From contig NZ_BMVM01000023.1 in the NCBI RefSeq assembly GCF_014650715.1, positions 1 to 64,000 on the forward strand: a stretch of DNA of 64,000 nucleotides. The letters run 5' to 3'. Source of the DNA: Streptomyces bluensis. Lineage in GTDB: Bacteria > Actinomycetota > Actinomycetes > Streptomycetales > Streptomycetaceae. The position numbers and the translations under genes were made by a program. This document shows positions 17,085 to 29,167 of this stretch, one piece after another. The notes below the pieces were generated by a model that saw nothing but the letters and a program-made list of their open reading frames with translations, was not told where the DNA came from and did no database searches. Positions within the stretch are counted from its first letter, which is position 1. Each line of letters starts with the position of its first letter.

Positions 17085-17090
17085 TAGGGT
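17085..17090 (+). promoter_or_regulatory. Candidate -10 for the WecA-type gene
   Basis: TAGGGT, a common Streptomyces -10 variant, lies 40 bp before the GTG at 17130. No convincing -35 hexamer is seen 17-18 bp upstream. Confidence 0.3.
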
Positions 17091-17129
17091 GTGGGGCTGA
17101 GATGGCCAGCGAGACCTGTGGGGAAGCCT

Positions 17130-18485
17130 GTGCGTGAATACCTGCTGACACTCTGCATCACGGCCGCGGTGACGTATCTGCTGACAGGGCCGGTACGGAA
17201 GTTCGCGATCGTGGCGGGTGCCATGCCGGCGATCCGCGCGCGCGACGTCCACCGAGAACCCACGCCCCGGCTCGGCGGTATCGCCATGTTCTTCGGGCTG
17301 TGCGCGGGCCTGTTGGTCGCCGACCACCTCACCAACCTCAGCGAGGTCTTCGAGAACTCGAACGAACCGCGCGCCCTGCTCTCCGGCGCCGCGCTGATCT
17401 GGCTCATCGGCGTCCTGGACGACAAGTTCGAGATCGACGCGCTGATCAAGCTGGGCGGCCAGATGATCGCCGCGGGCGTCATGGTCATGCAGGGTCTGAC
17501 GATCCTGTGGCTGCCCATCCCCGGCGTCGGCAACGTCGCGCTGACCCAGTGGCAGGGCACGCTGCTCACGGTCGCCCTCGTCGTCATCACCATCAACGCC
17601 GTCAACTTCGTGGACGGCCTCGACGGGCTCGCCGCGGGCATGGTGTGCATCGCGTCCGCGGCGTTCTTCATGTACGCGTACCGCATCTGGTACAGCTACG
17701 GCATCGAGGCCGCCGCCCCGGCCACCCTCTTCGCGGCCATCCTCATGGGCATGTGTCTGGGCTTCCTGCCGCACAACATGCACCCCGCCCGGATCTTCAT
17801 GGGCGACTCCGGCTCCATGCTCATCGGGCTCGTCCTGGCCGCGGGCGCCATCTCCGTCACGGGGCAGATCGATCCCGACGCCATGAACCTGTTCTCGGGT
17901 TCGGAACGCAACACGGTCCACCAGACCGTCCCCGTCTACATCCCGCTGCTGCTGCCGCTGACGATCATCGCGATCCCCGCCGCCGACCTGGTGCTGGCGA
18001 TCGTGCGGCGCACCTGGCGCGGCCAGTCCCCGTTCGCCGCCGACCGCGGCCACCTGCACCACCGCCTGCTGGAGATCGGCCACTCGCACAGCCGGGCGGT
18101 GCTGATCATGTACTTCTGGTCCGCGCTGATCGCCTTCGGCGCGCTGGCGTACTCGGTGAACTCGGCCTCGATGTGGATCGTCCTCGGCGTGGCCGCGCTC
18201 AGCTTCGTCGGACTGGTGCTGCTCCTGCTGCCCCGCTTCACGCCGCGCGCCCCGCGCTGGGCCGAGGCCTTCGTGCCCCCGCGGTACCGCCGCCGGCGCC
18301 CTGAGGAGGCCGCGGTCGTGGCACCGGCCGCGTCGAGTCCCGCGTACGCGACGGAGGACGCCGTGGAGCCCGTCGAGCAGCGGACCCCTCTCGTCGCGGG
18401 GGCCGCACGCCGCCTCAACGGCGCCACCGCGCTCGGTGCCCGCTCACGCCTCCTGGACCGACGTAAGGCGGAAACCTCGCGCTGA
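17130..18485 (+). CDS. WecA/TagO-type polyprenyl-phosphate sugar-1-phosphate transferase
   Basis: A 451-aa polytopic membrane enzyme of the MraY/WecA family. It should transfer a UDP-activated aminosugar 1-phosphate, most likely GlcNAc-1-P, to undecaprenyl phosphate to start a wall glycopolymer. About ten membrane segments are visible. Motifs are REPTPRLGG, the cytoplasmic acidic GVLDDKFEID, NFVDGLDGLA, MGDSGSM, and the His cluster RGHLHHRLL typical of WecA/TagO rather than MraY. The last 80 residues are a cytoplasmic, Pro/Ala/Arg-rich tail. GTG 17130 (encoding MREYLL) with GGGGAAG upstream is preferred to GTG 17091. Confidence 0.9.
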   Translation: MREYLLTLCITAAVTYLLTGPVRKFAIVAGAMPAIRARDVHREPTPRLGGIAMFFGLCAGLLVADHLTNLSEVFENSNEPRALLSGAALIWLIGVLDDKFEIDALIKLGGQMIAAGVMVMQGLTILWLPIPGVGNVALTQWQGTLLTVALVVITINAVNFVDGLDGLAAGMVCIASAAFFMYAYRIWYSYGIEAAAPATLFAAILMGMCLGFLPHNMHPARIFMGDSGSMLIGLVLAAGAISVTGQIDPDAMNLFSGSERNTVHQTVPVYIPLLLPLTIIAIPAADLVLAIVRRTWRGQSPFAADRGHLHHRLLEIGHSHSRAVLIMYFWSALIAFGALAYSVNSASMWIVLGVAALSFVGLVLLLLPRFTPRAPRWAEAFVPPRYRRRRPEEAAVVAPAASSPAYATEDAVEPVEQRTPLVAGAARRLNGATALGARSRLLDRRKAETSR

Positions 18486-18782
18486 CGCGAAGGTAAGAAT
18501 CTGACTAACTCTTGACTCGAAGCCCAAGGCGCAAAGCGCCCTAATACCAGACAAGTGGGCGCGGTTTTTGCACGGACGCGCGGCTTCACCCTCATGTGTG
18601 ACACCTGGCACCCCGATCAGGTAAAGACCTCATCAAATAGTTTGTGATACGGTTCACGAGAACCCGGGACAGAGCCGGAGGGCCGCAGTGCGACGGTCCT
18701 CGGCGGGGGATTCTCCCTCACACCCCCGGGCTACGCTCGTCCATGACGACACCTGCCCCCTTCACTGAGCGGAGTTGCCGCC
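18486..18782 (+). promoter_or_regulatory. Upstream region of the atp operon
   Basis: A 297-bp gap with the lowest local GC of this area (roughly 18620-18660, TCATCAAATAGTTTGTGATACGG), the likely promoter zone; TGATAC (18645-18650) could serve as -10. A small stem GGCGC-AAA-GCGCC lies near 18530. No gene is visible. Confidence 0.45.
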
Positions 18783-19220
18783 ATGCCGTCCAATGACGTC
18801 CGGATCCTGCTGCAGGCCGCCGTGCCCACGCTCGCCGTGGGCGCGATCGCTGCCGTCGTCAGCGGTGTGGTCGTCGGCGGCAAGGGTGCGGTCGGGGCCG
18901 TCGTGGCCGCGGTGATCACGATCCTCTTCATGGGAATCGGGCTCTACGTTCTGCAGCGCACCGCCAAATCCCTGCCGCAGCTGTTCCAGATGATGGGTCT
19001 GATGCTCTACGCGGCGCAGATCCTGCTGCTGTTCGTTTTCCTGAGCGTGTTCAAGAACACCACGCTGTTCCACCCCAGGGCCTTCGCGATCACCCTCATC
19101 GCCACCACGCTCGCGTGGATCGCCGCCCAGACGCGGGCCCATATGAAGGCCAAGATCCTCTATGTCGAACCCGATTCCTCCGCGGGCAGCAAGCCCGAAA
19201 AATCGGGGCACTCGTCGTGA
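18783..19220 (+). CDS. atpI: ATP synthase protein I
   Basis: A 145-aa hydrophobic protein with four predicted membrane segments (about 8-27, 32-52, 67-87 and 97-115) and a polar C-terminal tail. AtpI proteins head F1Fo operons and are thought to help c-ring assembly or Mg2+ supply; they are not part of the finished enzyme. Identification rests on position and topology because sequence conservation is low. ATG 18783 has GCGGAG upstream. atpB follows after 225 bp, a gap that could hold a second promoter. Confidence 0.88.
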   Translation: MPSNDVRILLQAAVPTLAVGAIAAVVSGVVVGGKGAVGAVVAAVITILFMGIGLYVLQRTAKSLPQLFQMMGLMLYAAQILLLFVFLSVFKNTTLFHPRAFAITLIATTLAWIAAQTRAHMKAKILYVEPDSSAGSKPEKSGHSS

Positions 19221-19445
19221 GAGGTAGGGCCGGGATAAGTGTGTGTGCGAAGTCCTGCTATCGTCCGGTGCCAACTGCGGCATCGCGGGCGCGGGCATCT
19301 GAGCTGACGCCTGCTCAATCGCGAGGCTTGATGCCCCCCAGCCGCCCTCACATCCGTAACACCAGTCCGGTGCCGATCCGCGGCTGCGCGCCGCGCCGAC
19401 ACAACGAGGTTGCCGTACCCATGCGTCATGCCGAAGGAGTCCGCG

Positions 19446-20264
19446 GTGAGTGCTGACCAGACCCAGCTCGCCTTTGACTGGAGCTGTCGGGTCATGTCCG
19501 ACAACGGCTGCGGCTTCCCGGCCCCGGGCCTGCACTCGTTCCTCTTCAAGCCGATCGCCACGGTCGGCGGGTTCGAGTTCAACAAGGTGATGCTGCTCGC
19601 GCTCATCACCACCCTCCTGGTGGTCACCTTCTTCACCCTTGCCTTCGGCAAGGCGAAGGTGGTGCCGGGCAAGCTCCAGATGATCGGCGAGGCCGGCTAC
19701 GACTTCGTGCGCCGCGGCATCGTCTACGAGACCCTCGGTAAGAAGGAGGGCGAGAAGTTCGTCCCCCTGATGGTCTCGCTGTTCTTCTTCATCTGGATCA
19801 TGAACATCTGGTCCGTGATCCCGCTGGCCCAGTTCCCGGTCTCCTCGATCATCGCGTACCCGTTCGTGCTGGCAGGCATCGTCTACGTGGTGTGGGTCTC
19901 GCTGACCTTCAAGCGGCACGGTTTCGTCGGCTTCTTCAAGAACGTCACCGGCTATGACAAGGAACTCGGCCCGGTTCTGCCGCTCGTGATGGTCATCGAG
20001 TTCTTCTCGAACCTGCTGGTCCGCCCCTTCACGCACGCGGTCCGGCTCTTCGCGAACATGTTCGCCGGTCACCTGATGCTGGTGATGTTCACGGTCGCCT
20101 CCTGGTACCTGCTGAACAGCTGGCTGATCCCGGCCGCCGGTGTCTCCTTCATCATGACCATGGTCATGATCCTCTTCGAGCTTTTCGTGCAGGCCGTCCA
20201 GGCGTACGTGTTCGTGCTCCTCGCCTGCTCGTACATTCAGGGCGCTCTCGCCGAGCACCACTGA
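19446..20264 (+). CDS. atpB: ATP synthase subunit a
   Basis: A 272-aa Fo subunit forming the proton half-channels beside the c-ring. Five to six membrane segments are visible. The essential Arg is in FSNLLVRPFTHAVRLFANMFAGH, and QAVQAYVFVLLACSYI is the last helix. GTG 19446 has GAAGGAG 7 nt upstream; an upstream in-frame ATG at 19428 overlaps this site and is unlikely. It is the first structural gene of the operon. Confidence 0.97.
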   Translation: MSADQTQLAFDWSCRVMSDNGCGFPAPGLHSFLFKPIATVGGFEFNKVMLLALITTLLVVTFFTLAFGKAKVVPGKLQMIGEAGYDFVRRGIVYETLGKKEGEKFVPLMVSLFFFIWIMNIWSVIPLAQFPVSSIIAYPFVLAGIVYVVWVSLTFKRHGFVGFFKNVTGYDKELGPVLPLVMVIEFFSNLLVRPFTHAVRLFANMFAGHLMLVMFTVASWYLLNSWLIPAAGVSFIMTMVMILFELFVQAVQAYVFVLLACSYIQGALAEHH

Positions 20265-20334
20265 GCACCCCCACCCACCCCTGATCGTCCGGTGGCCAAC
20301 TCCCACCGGTCCGTAAAGAGAAGGAAGAATCAGC

Positions 20335-20568
20335 ATGGCTGCCACTGAGACCCTCGCCGCCGTCACTGGCAACATCGGTTCCATCGGGTATGGCCTTGCC
20401 GCCATCGGCCCCGGCGTCGGCGTCGGCATCATCTTCGGTAACGGCACCCAGGCCCTGGCCCGCCAGCCCGAGGCCGCCGGTCTGATCCGTGCCAACCAGA
20501 TCCTGGGCTTCGCCTTCTGTGAGGCGCTCGCCCTCATCGGCATCGTCATGCCGTTCGTCTACGGATGA
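20335..20568 (+). CDS. atpE: ATP synthase subunit c
   Basis: A 77-aa hairpin proteolipid that multimerises into the rotating c-ring. Helix 1 is Gly-rich (GLAAIGPGVGVGIIFG), the polar loop ARQPEAAG contacts subunits gamma and epsilon, and helix 2 carries the proton-binding Glu in FAFCEALALIG. Alternating glycines and absence of an extra Na+ motif indicate a proton-driven ring. ATG 20335 follows GAAGGA. 70 bp separate it from atpB and 41 bp from atpF. Confidence 0.98.
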   Translation: MAATETLAAVTGNIGSIGYGLAAIGPGVGVGIIFGNGTQALARQPEAAGLIRANQILGFAFCEALALIGIVMPFVYG

Positions 20569-20609
20569 TCGAGCCCTGACGAGCGAACCTTTCAACGGAA
20601 GGCACTGAT

Positions 20610-21167
20610 GTGATCGCCAACCTGGTACAGCTGGCGGCCGAGGAGAAGCAGAACCCGCTTGTCCCGCCGGGCCCCGAGCTGCTCGTGGGCACCATCGCCT
20701 TCGCCATCGTGTTCTTCTTCTTCTGGAAGAAGCTGCTCCCGAACATCAACAAGGTTCTGGAAGAGCGCCGCGCGGCGATCGAAGGCGGTATCGAAGAGGC
20801 CGACGCCATGAAGGTCGAGGCCCAGAGCGTGCTTGAGCAGTACAAGGCTCAGCTCGCCGAGGCCCGGCACGAGGCCGCGCGTCTGCGCCAGGAGGCGCAG
20901 GAGCAGGGCGCCGCGCTCATCGCCGAGATGCGCGCGGAGGGCCAGCGGCAGCGTGAGGAGATCATCGCCGCCGGCCACTCCCAGATCGAGGCCGACCGCA
21001 AGGCCGCCGCGTCCGCGCTGCGCCAGGACGTCGGCAAGCTCGCCACCGAACTGGCCGGCAAGCTCGTCGGCGAGTCCCTTGAGGACCACGCCCGGCAGAG
21101 CCGCGTGATCGACCGCTTCCTCGACGGGCTCGACGACGCCGCATCGAAGGCCGAGGCCGCGCGATGA
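20610..21167 (+). CDS. atpF: ATP synthase subunit b
   Basis: A 185-aa peripheral-stalk subunit. One membrane helix (about residues 24-45, IAFAIVFFFFWKKLLP) is followed by a long charged Ala/Glu/Arg helix that dimerises as a coiled coil and holds F1 through delta. GTG 20610 (GTG ATC GCC AAC) has ACGGAAGG 7 nt upstream; an ATG at 20608 reads straight into a stop. Its last bases overlap the atpH start (ATGA). Confidence 0.97.
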   Translation: MIANLVQLAAEEKQNPLVPPGPELLVGTIAFAIVFFFFWKKLLPNINKVLEERRAAIEGGIEEADAMKVEAQSVLEQYKAQLAEARHEAARLRQEAQEQGAALIAEMRAEGQRQREEIIAAGHSQIEADRKAAASALRQDVGKLATELAGKLVGESLEDHARQSRVIDRFLDGLDDAASKAEAAR

Positions 21168-21979
21168 ACGGAGCGAGCCGCGAGGCACTGGCAGCCGCAC
21201 GTGAGCGTCTCGACGCGCTGACGGACTCCACGTCCGTGGACGCGGCGCAGCTCGCCGACGAGCTGGCCGCCGTCACCGCGCTGCTCGACCGCGAGGTCAG
21301 CTTGCGTCGGGTCCTCACCGACCCGGCGCAGGCCGCTGACGCCAAGGCCGACCTGGCCGGACGCATCTTCGGCGGTCAGGTCAGCGGCGCCGCGTCCGAC
21401 CTGGTGTCCGGCACCGTGCGCTCCCGCTGGTCGCAGTCGCGCGACCTGGTGGACGCGCTGGAGGAGCTGGCCGACACGGCCGACCTCACCGCGGCCCAGA
21501 AGGCGGGCGCGCTCGACGACGTCGAGGACGAGCTGTTCCGGTTCGGCCGGATCGTCTCTTCGAACACCGAGCTGCGGGCCGCCCTGACCAACCGGTCCGC
21601 GAACGCCCAGGCCAAGAGCGAGCTGCTGCGCAGCCTGCTCGGCGGTCGCGCCAACGTGGCGACCGAGCGTCTGGTGACGCGCCTGGTGACCGCTCCGCGT
21701 GGACGTAGCCTGGAGGCGGGACTCGAATCCCTGTCCAAGCTCGCCGCCGAGCGCCGGGACCGACTGGTGGCCACCGTCACCTCCGCGGTTCCGCTGAACG
21801 ACCGGCAGAAGCAGCGCCTGGGCGCCGCCCTCGCGAAGCTCTACGGCCGTCAGATGCACCTCAACATCGACGTGGACCCCGAGGTCCTCGGCGGAATCCG
21901 GGTGCAGGTCGGCGACGAGGTCATCAACGGCTCCATCGCGGACCGGCTGGAAGACGCCGGCCGTCGCATGGCGAGCTAG
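21164..21979 (+). CDS. atpH: ATP synthase subunit delta
   Basis: A 271-aa stalk subunit joining the b-dimer to the top of F1. This is the long actinobacterial form; E. coli delta is 177 aa. The N-terminal 90 residues are extra helices (REALAAARERLDALTD), and the canonical OSCP-like domain follows, ending VDPEVLGGIRVQVGDEVINGSIADRL, the family signature. ATG 21164 overlaps the atpF stop. A 132-bp gap with hairpins precedes atpA. Confidence 0.96.
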   Translation: MNGASREALAAARERLDALTDSTSVDAAQLADELAAVTALLDREVSLRRVLTDPAQAADAKADLAGRIFGGQVSGAASDLVSGTVRSRWSQSRDLVDALEELADTADLTAAQKAGALDDVEDELFRFGRIVSSNTELRAALTNRSANAQAKSELLRSLLGGRANVATERLVTRLVTAPRGRSLEAGLESLSKLAAERRDRLVATVTSAVPLNDRQKQRLGAALAKLYGRQMHLNIDVDPEVLGGIRVQVGDEVINGSIADRLEDAGRRMAS

Positions 21980-22046
21980 CGGCGACGCGGCAACTCAAGA
22001 GCAGTACGTACTTATTACGGCCCTGGTTGGGCCGTGCAGAAGAATC

Positions 22047-22069
22047 CTGGGGGTCGCCCCCAGACCCCC
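22047..22069 (+). promoter_or_regulatory. Alternative hairpins between atpH and atpA
   Basis: CTGGGGG-TCG-CCCCCAG (22047-22063) forms a perfect 7-bp stem. GGGGGTC (22049-22055) can instead pair with GACCCCC (22063-22069), so two mutually exclusive stems are possible. It lies 43 bp before atpA. A role in differential expression or mRNA processing within the operon is inference. Confidence 0.6.
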
Positions 22070-22111
22070 AAAGTGAAACTTCGGGCCCAACAAGGAGAGC
22101 AGGGAACCCAG

Positions 22112-23701
22112 ATGGCGGAGCTCACGATCCGGCCGGAGGAGATCCGGGACGCGCTGGAGAACTTCGTCCAGTCGTACAAGCCGGACGCGGCCTCGCGCGA
22201 GGAGGTCGGTACGGTCACCCTTGCCGGCGACGGCATCGCGAAGGTCGAGGGTCTTCCCTCGGCCATGGCCAACGAACTGCTGAAGTTCGAGGACGGCACC
22301 CTCGGCCTCGCGCTGAACCTGGAAGAGCGCGAGATCGGCGCCATCGTCCTCGGTGAGTTCAGCGGCATCGAGGAGGGGCAGCCGGTCTCCCGCACCGGCG
22401 AGGTGCTGTCCGTCCCGGTCGGCGACGGCTACCTCGGCCGCGTGGTCGACCCCCTCGGCAACGCGATCGACGGCCTCGGCGAGATCGAGACCACCGGCCG
22501 CCGCGCCCTTGAGCTGCAGGCCCCCACGGTCATGCAGCGCAAGTCGGTGCACGAGCCGATGGAGACCGGCTACAAGGCCGTCGACGCGATGACCCCGATC
22601 GGCCGTGGCCAGCGCCAGCTGATCATCGGTGACCGCCAGACCGGCAAGACCGCCCTGGCCGTCGACACGATCATCAACCAGCGCGACAACTGGCGCTCGG
22701 GCGACGTGAACAAGCAGGTCCGCTGCATCTACGTCGCCATCGGCCAGAAGGGCTCCACCATCGCGTCGGTCCGCCGCGCGCTGGAGGAGAACGGCGCGCT
22801 GGAGTACACGACCATCGTCGCCGCCCCGGCGTCCGACCCGGCCGGCTTCAAGTACCTGGCGCCGTACACCGGTTCGGCCATCGGCCAGCAGTGGATGTAC
22901 GAGGGCAAGCACGTCCTCATCATCTTCGACGACCTCTCGAAGCAGGCCGACGCCTACCGCGCCGTGTCCCTGCTGCTGCGCCGCCCGCCGGGCCGCGAGG
23001 CCTACCCCGGTGACGTCTTCTACCTGCACTCCCGGCTGCTGGAGCGCTGCGCGAAGCTCTCCGACGACATGGGCAAGGGCTCGATGACGGGTCTGCCGAT
23101 CGTCGAGACCAAGGCCAACGACGTCTCGGCGTTCATCCCGACCAACGTCATCTCCATCACCGACGGCCAGTGCTTCCTGGAGTCGGACCTCTTCAACGCC
23201 GGTCAGCGTCCCGCGCTGAACGTCGGTATCTCCGTCTCCCGAGTCGGTGGTTCCGCCCAGCACAAGGCGATGAAGCAGGTCTCCGGCCGTCTGCGCGTGG
23301 ACCTCGCCCAGTTCCGTGAGCTGGAGGCGTTCGCCGCCTTCGGTTCCGACCTGGACGCCGCGTCGAAGGCGCAGCTGGAGCGCGGTCAGCGCATGGTCGA
23401 GCTGCTGAAGCAGAACCAGTACCAGCCGATGTCCACCGAGGACCAGGTCGTCTCCGTGTGGGCCGGCACCACCGGCAAGATGGACGACGTGCCGGTCGCC
23501 GACATCCGCCGCTTCGAGAGCGAGCTGCTGGAGTTCCTGCACCGCAAGGAGCAGAGCCTCATGACCTCCATCAAGGAGGGCGGCAAGATGTCGGACGACA
23601 CCCTCACCGCTGTCGCCGACGCGATCGCCGAATTCAAGAAGCAGTTCGAGACCTCGGACGGCAAGCTTCTCGGCGAGGACGCCCCGGCCGCCGCCAAGTG
23701 A
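22112..23701 (+). CDS. atpA: ATP synthase subunit alpha
   Basis: A 529-aa non-catalytic F1 nucleotide-binding subunit, three per enzyme. Walker A is GDRQTGKTALA (near residue 173), HVLIIFDDLSKQ is Walker B, and PAISVGLSVSRVGG-type ALNVGISVSRVGG is the alpha-specific signature with the Arg finger. The C-terminal helical domain contains EDQVVSVWAGTTG. ATG 22112 has AGGGA 6 nt and AAGGAGAG 12 nt upstream. atpG follows after 20 bp. Confidence 0.98.
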   Translation: MAELTIRPEEIRDALENFVQSYKPDAASREEVGTVTLAGDGIAKVEGLPSAMANELLKFEDGTLGLALNLEEREIGAIVLGEFSGIEEGQPVSRTGEVLSVPVGDGYLGRVVDPLGNAIDGLGEIETTGRRALELQAPTVMQRKSVHEPMETGYKAVDAMTPIGRGQRQLIIGDRQTGKTALAVDTIINQRDNWRSGDVNKQVRCIYVAIGQKGSTIASVRRALEENGALEYTTIVAAPASDPAGFKYLAPYTGSAIGQQWMYEGKHVLIIFDDLSKQADAYRAVSLLLRRPPGREAYPGDVFYLHSRLLERCAKLSDDMGKGSMTGLPIVETKANDVSAFIPTNVISITDGQCFLESDLFNAGQRPALNVGISVSRVGGSAQHKAMKQVSGRLRVDLAQFRELEAFAAFGSDLDAASKAQLERGQRMVELLKQNQYQPMSTEDQVVSVWAGTTGKMDDVPVADIRRFESELLEFLHRKEQSLMTSIKEGGKMSDDTLTAVADAIAEFKKQFETSDGKLLGEDAPAAAK

Positions 23702-23721
23702 CGTAAGGAAGGACCTGACTC

Positions 23722-24638
23722 ATGGGAGCCCAGCTCCGGGTCTACAAGCGTCGCATCCGATCCGTCACCGCGACCAAGAAGATCACCAAGGCGATGGAGA
23801 TGATCGCCGCCTCGCGCGTCGTCAAGGCGCAGCGCAAGGTGGCGGCCTCCACGCCGTACGCGCAGGAACTGACCCGCGCGGTCACGGCGGTCGGCACCGG
23901 TTCGAACACCAAGCACCCGCTGACCACCCAGGCCGAGACGGTCACCCGGTCCGCGGTGCTGCTCCTGACGAGCGACCGCGGTCTGGCCGGCGCGTACAAC
24001 TCCAACGTCATCAAGGCGGCGGAGAAGCTGACGGCGCGCCTGGAGACCGAGGGCAAGCAGGTCGACGTGTACATCGTCGGCCGGCGCGGTGTGGCCCACT
24101 ACAACTTCCGTGAGCGCAAGATCACGGAACAGTGGACCGGCTTCACCGACGAGCCTTCGTACGCCGACGCCAAGAAGGTCGCGGCGCCCCTGATCGAGGC
24201 CATCGAGCAGGCGACGGCGGACGGCGGTGTGGACGAACTCCACATCGTCTACACCGAGTTCGTCTCGATGATGACGCAGAACGCGGTCGAGGCCCGACTG
24301 CTTCCGCTGAGCCTCGACGAGGTCGCGCAGGAGTCGTCCGCCAAGGGCGAGATCCTGCCGCTGTACGACTTCGAGCCGTCGGCGGAGGACGTCCTCGACG
24401 CCCTGCTGCCGCGCTACGTCGAGAGCCGGATCTACAACGCGCTGCTCCAGTCGGCCGCTTCCAAGCACGCCGCCACCCGTCGTGCGATGAAGTCGGCCAC
24501 CGACAACGCGGGAGAGCTCATCGAGAACCTCTCCCGGCTTGCCAACGCGGCCCGCCAGGCCGACATCACCCAGGAAATCAGCGAGATCGTCGGTGGCTCC
24601 GCAGCCCTTGCCGACGCGACCGCGGGGAGTGACAAGTA

Positions 24639-24639
<1 letters not shown>
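23722..24639 (+). CDS. atpG: ATP synthase subunit gamma
   Basis: A 305-aa rotor shaft subunit. The two ends form the coiled-coil axle: N-terminal RRIRSVTATKKITKAMEMIAASRVVKAQ and C-terminal RRAMKSATDNAGELIENLSRLANAARQADITQEI in shorter pieces are the family signatures. The middle forms the globular Rossmann-like part (LTSDRGLAGAYN). ATG 23722 follows AAGGAAGGA. The stop TAA shares a base with the atpD ATG (TAATG), indicating coupling. Confidence 0.98.
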
Positions 24640-26075
<1,436 letters not shown>

Positions 26076-26108
26076 AGCCGGGCTCCGACGAGCAGTACCT
26101 CTGTGCGT

Positions 26109-26152
26109 GAGGGGGACGGACCGTACCTCATGGGGTGCGTCCCGTCCCCCTC
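26109..26152 (+). terminator. Hairpin between atpD and atpC
   Basis: GAGGGGGACGG (26109-26119) pairs perfectly with CCGTCCCCCTC (26142-26152) around a 22-nt loop; no T-run follows. It may be a partial terminator or RNase-protecting stem lowering atpC output relative to atpD. Confidence 0.6.
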
Positions 26153-26217
26153 CGTACGCCCTCTAGAATTGACCCAACACCCGGCAGAACCGCCGGGTGG
26201 TGACCCGAGGAGCCACC

Positions 26218-26592
26218 TTGGCTGCTGAGCTGCACGTCGCGATGGTCGCGGCCGACCGAGAGGTCTGGTCCGGCGAGGCCACCCTGGTCGTCGCGCGCAC
26301 CACGTCCGGCGACATCGGCGTCATGCCCGGTCACCAGCCGCTGCTCGGTGTGCTGGAGTCGGGCCCGGTGACCATCCGTACGAGCGAGGGGGGAACGGTC
26401 GTCGCCGCGGTGCACGGCGGTTTCATCTCGTTCGCGGACAACAAGTTGTCGCTGCTGGCCGAGATCGCCGAGCTGTCGGACGAGATCGACGTCAAGCACG
26501 TGGAGCGCGAGCTTGAGCGCGCGAAGGCGGAGGGCGACGCCTCCGCCGAGCGCGCCGCGGACGTCCGACTGCGTGCGGTGGGTGCGCGCTGA
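26218..26592 (+). CDS. atpC: ATP synthase subunit epsilon
   Basis: A 124-aa central-stalk subunit and intrinsic regulator of ATP hydrolysis. The N-terminal beta-sandwich (ELHVAMVAADREVWSGEA, GDIGVMPGHQPLLGVLESG) is canonical, and the C-terminal helices (VERELERAKAEGDASAERAADVRLRA, in part) form the hairpin that can brake rotation. The start is TTG 26218 with CGAGGAG close upstream; GTG 26197 is in frame but overlaps this site. It is the last gene of the operon. Confidence 0.96.
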   Translation: MAAELHVAMVAADREVWSGEATLVVARTTSGDIGVMPGHQPLLGVLESGPVTIRTSEGGTVVAAVHGGFISFADNKLSLLAEIAELSDEIDVKHVERELERAKAEGDASAERAADVRLRAVGAR

Positions 26593-26616
26593 TCAAGCGC
26601 ATCATGTGATGCTGTA

Positions 26617-26690
26617 CCTCAGCCGCGGCTGGGACCGGATTCATCCAATCCGGACCCAGCCGCGGCTGAGGCGAATGTGGGAGTTTTTTC
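26617..26690 (+). terminator. atp operon terminator
   Basis: A very strong hairpin: a 17-bp perfect stem (26617-26633 with 26655-26671), an A/A mismatch, then 7 more base pairs (CCGGATT 26635-26641 with AATCCGG 26647-26653) and a CATCC loop. A run of six T follows near 26684. It lies 25 bp after the atpC stop. Confidence 0.95.
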
Positions 26691-26726
26691 CGTTCCGTTA
26701 CCTAGGAGACGAGGAGGTCGGTGCCG

Positions 26727-27182
26727 ATGGTCCTCGCTCTGACTTTGTGCGGGCTGGTGGTCGCGCTCGTGGTGGTGGGTCTGTTCGTCTTCGGTCTGAG
26801 ACGGCGGCTGATCCAGCGTTCCGGCGGCACCTTCGACTGCAGCCTGCGGTGGGACGTTCCGGAGAAACCCGAGAAGGGCGAGGAGAACGGCAAGGGCTGG
26901 GGCTACGGCATCGCCCGCTACAACGGCGACCGCATCGAATGGTTCCGCGTGTTCTCGTACTCCCCGCGCCCGCGTCGCACCCTGGAGCGCTCGGCGATCG
27001 AGGTGGCCGGGCGCCGCACCCCCGAGGGCGAGGAGGAACTCGCGCTGCTCTCCGACGCCGTGATCCTCGCCTGTCTGCACCGGGGGGCCAGGCTTGAGCT
27101 GGCGATGAGCGAGGACGCGCTGACCGGTTTCCTCGCCTGGCTGGAGGCGGCTCCGCCCGGACAGCGAGTGAATGTGGCGTAG
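26727..27182 (+). CDS. DUF2550 family membrane protein
   Basis: A 151-aa protein with one N-terminal membrane segment (residues about 1-22, MVLALTLCGLVVALVVVGLFV in part), then a cytoplasmic domain. Recognisable DUF2550 features are GGTFDCSLRW, the W-x-GIARY core, RIEWFRVFSYSPRPRRTL, and the closing SEDALTGFLAWLEAAPPG. DUF2550 genes sit beside atpC in many actinobacteria; the function is unknown. ATG 26727 with GAGGAGG 9 nt upstream is preferred to GTG 26721. Its stop codon lies inside a terminator stem. Confidence 0.9.
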   Translation: MVLALTLCGLVVALVVVGLFVFGLRRRLIQRSGGTFDCSLRWDVPEKPEKGEENGKGWGYGIARYNGDRIEWFRVFSYSPRPRRTLERSAIEVAGRRTPEGEEELALLSDAVILACLHRGARLELAMSEDALTGFLAWLEAAPPGQRVNVA

Positions 27183-27197
27183 CCACATTCACTCGCT
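27163..27197. terminator. Bidirectional terminator overlapping a stop codon
   Basis: A perfect 16-bp stem (27163-27178 with 27182-27197, loop GTA) covers the last codons and TAG stop of the DUF2550 gene. It lies between convergent genes, the chitinase ending at 27260 on the other strand. A second stem (CCCCCGGAC-GAA-GTCTGGGGG, near 27210-27230) follows. Neither has a T-run. Confidence 0.8.
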
Positions 27198-27259
27198 GGG
27201 TGGGGGTCCCCCCGGACGAAGTCTGGGGGAGCGTCAACGTCGCTTGATATCTACGATCA

Positions 27260-29086
<1,827 letters not shown>

Positions 29087-29167
29087 GCGCGCCTCCTTGT
29101 CCGTGGGTGTGGGGTGTGGGGTGTGGGGGGTGTTTCGGACATGAACATGACGTGGCGCAGTGCGGTG

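Noticed and set aside
16967..17137. A 56-codon plus-strand frame (MSRNVPLVY start) before the WecA-type gene
   Set aside because: A ribosome-like AGAGGGG is present, but it runs over the likely promoter and start of the next gene and contains no recognisable domain.
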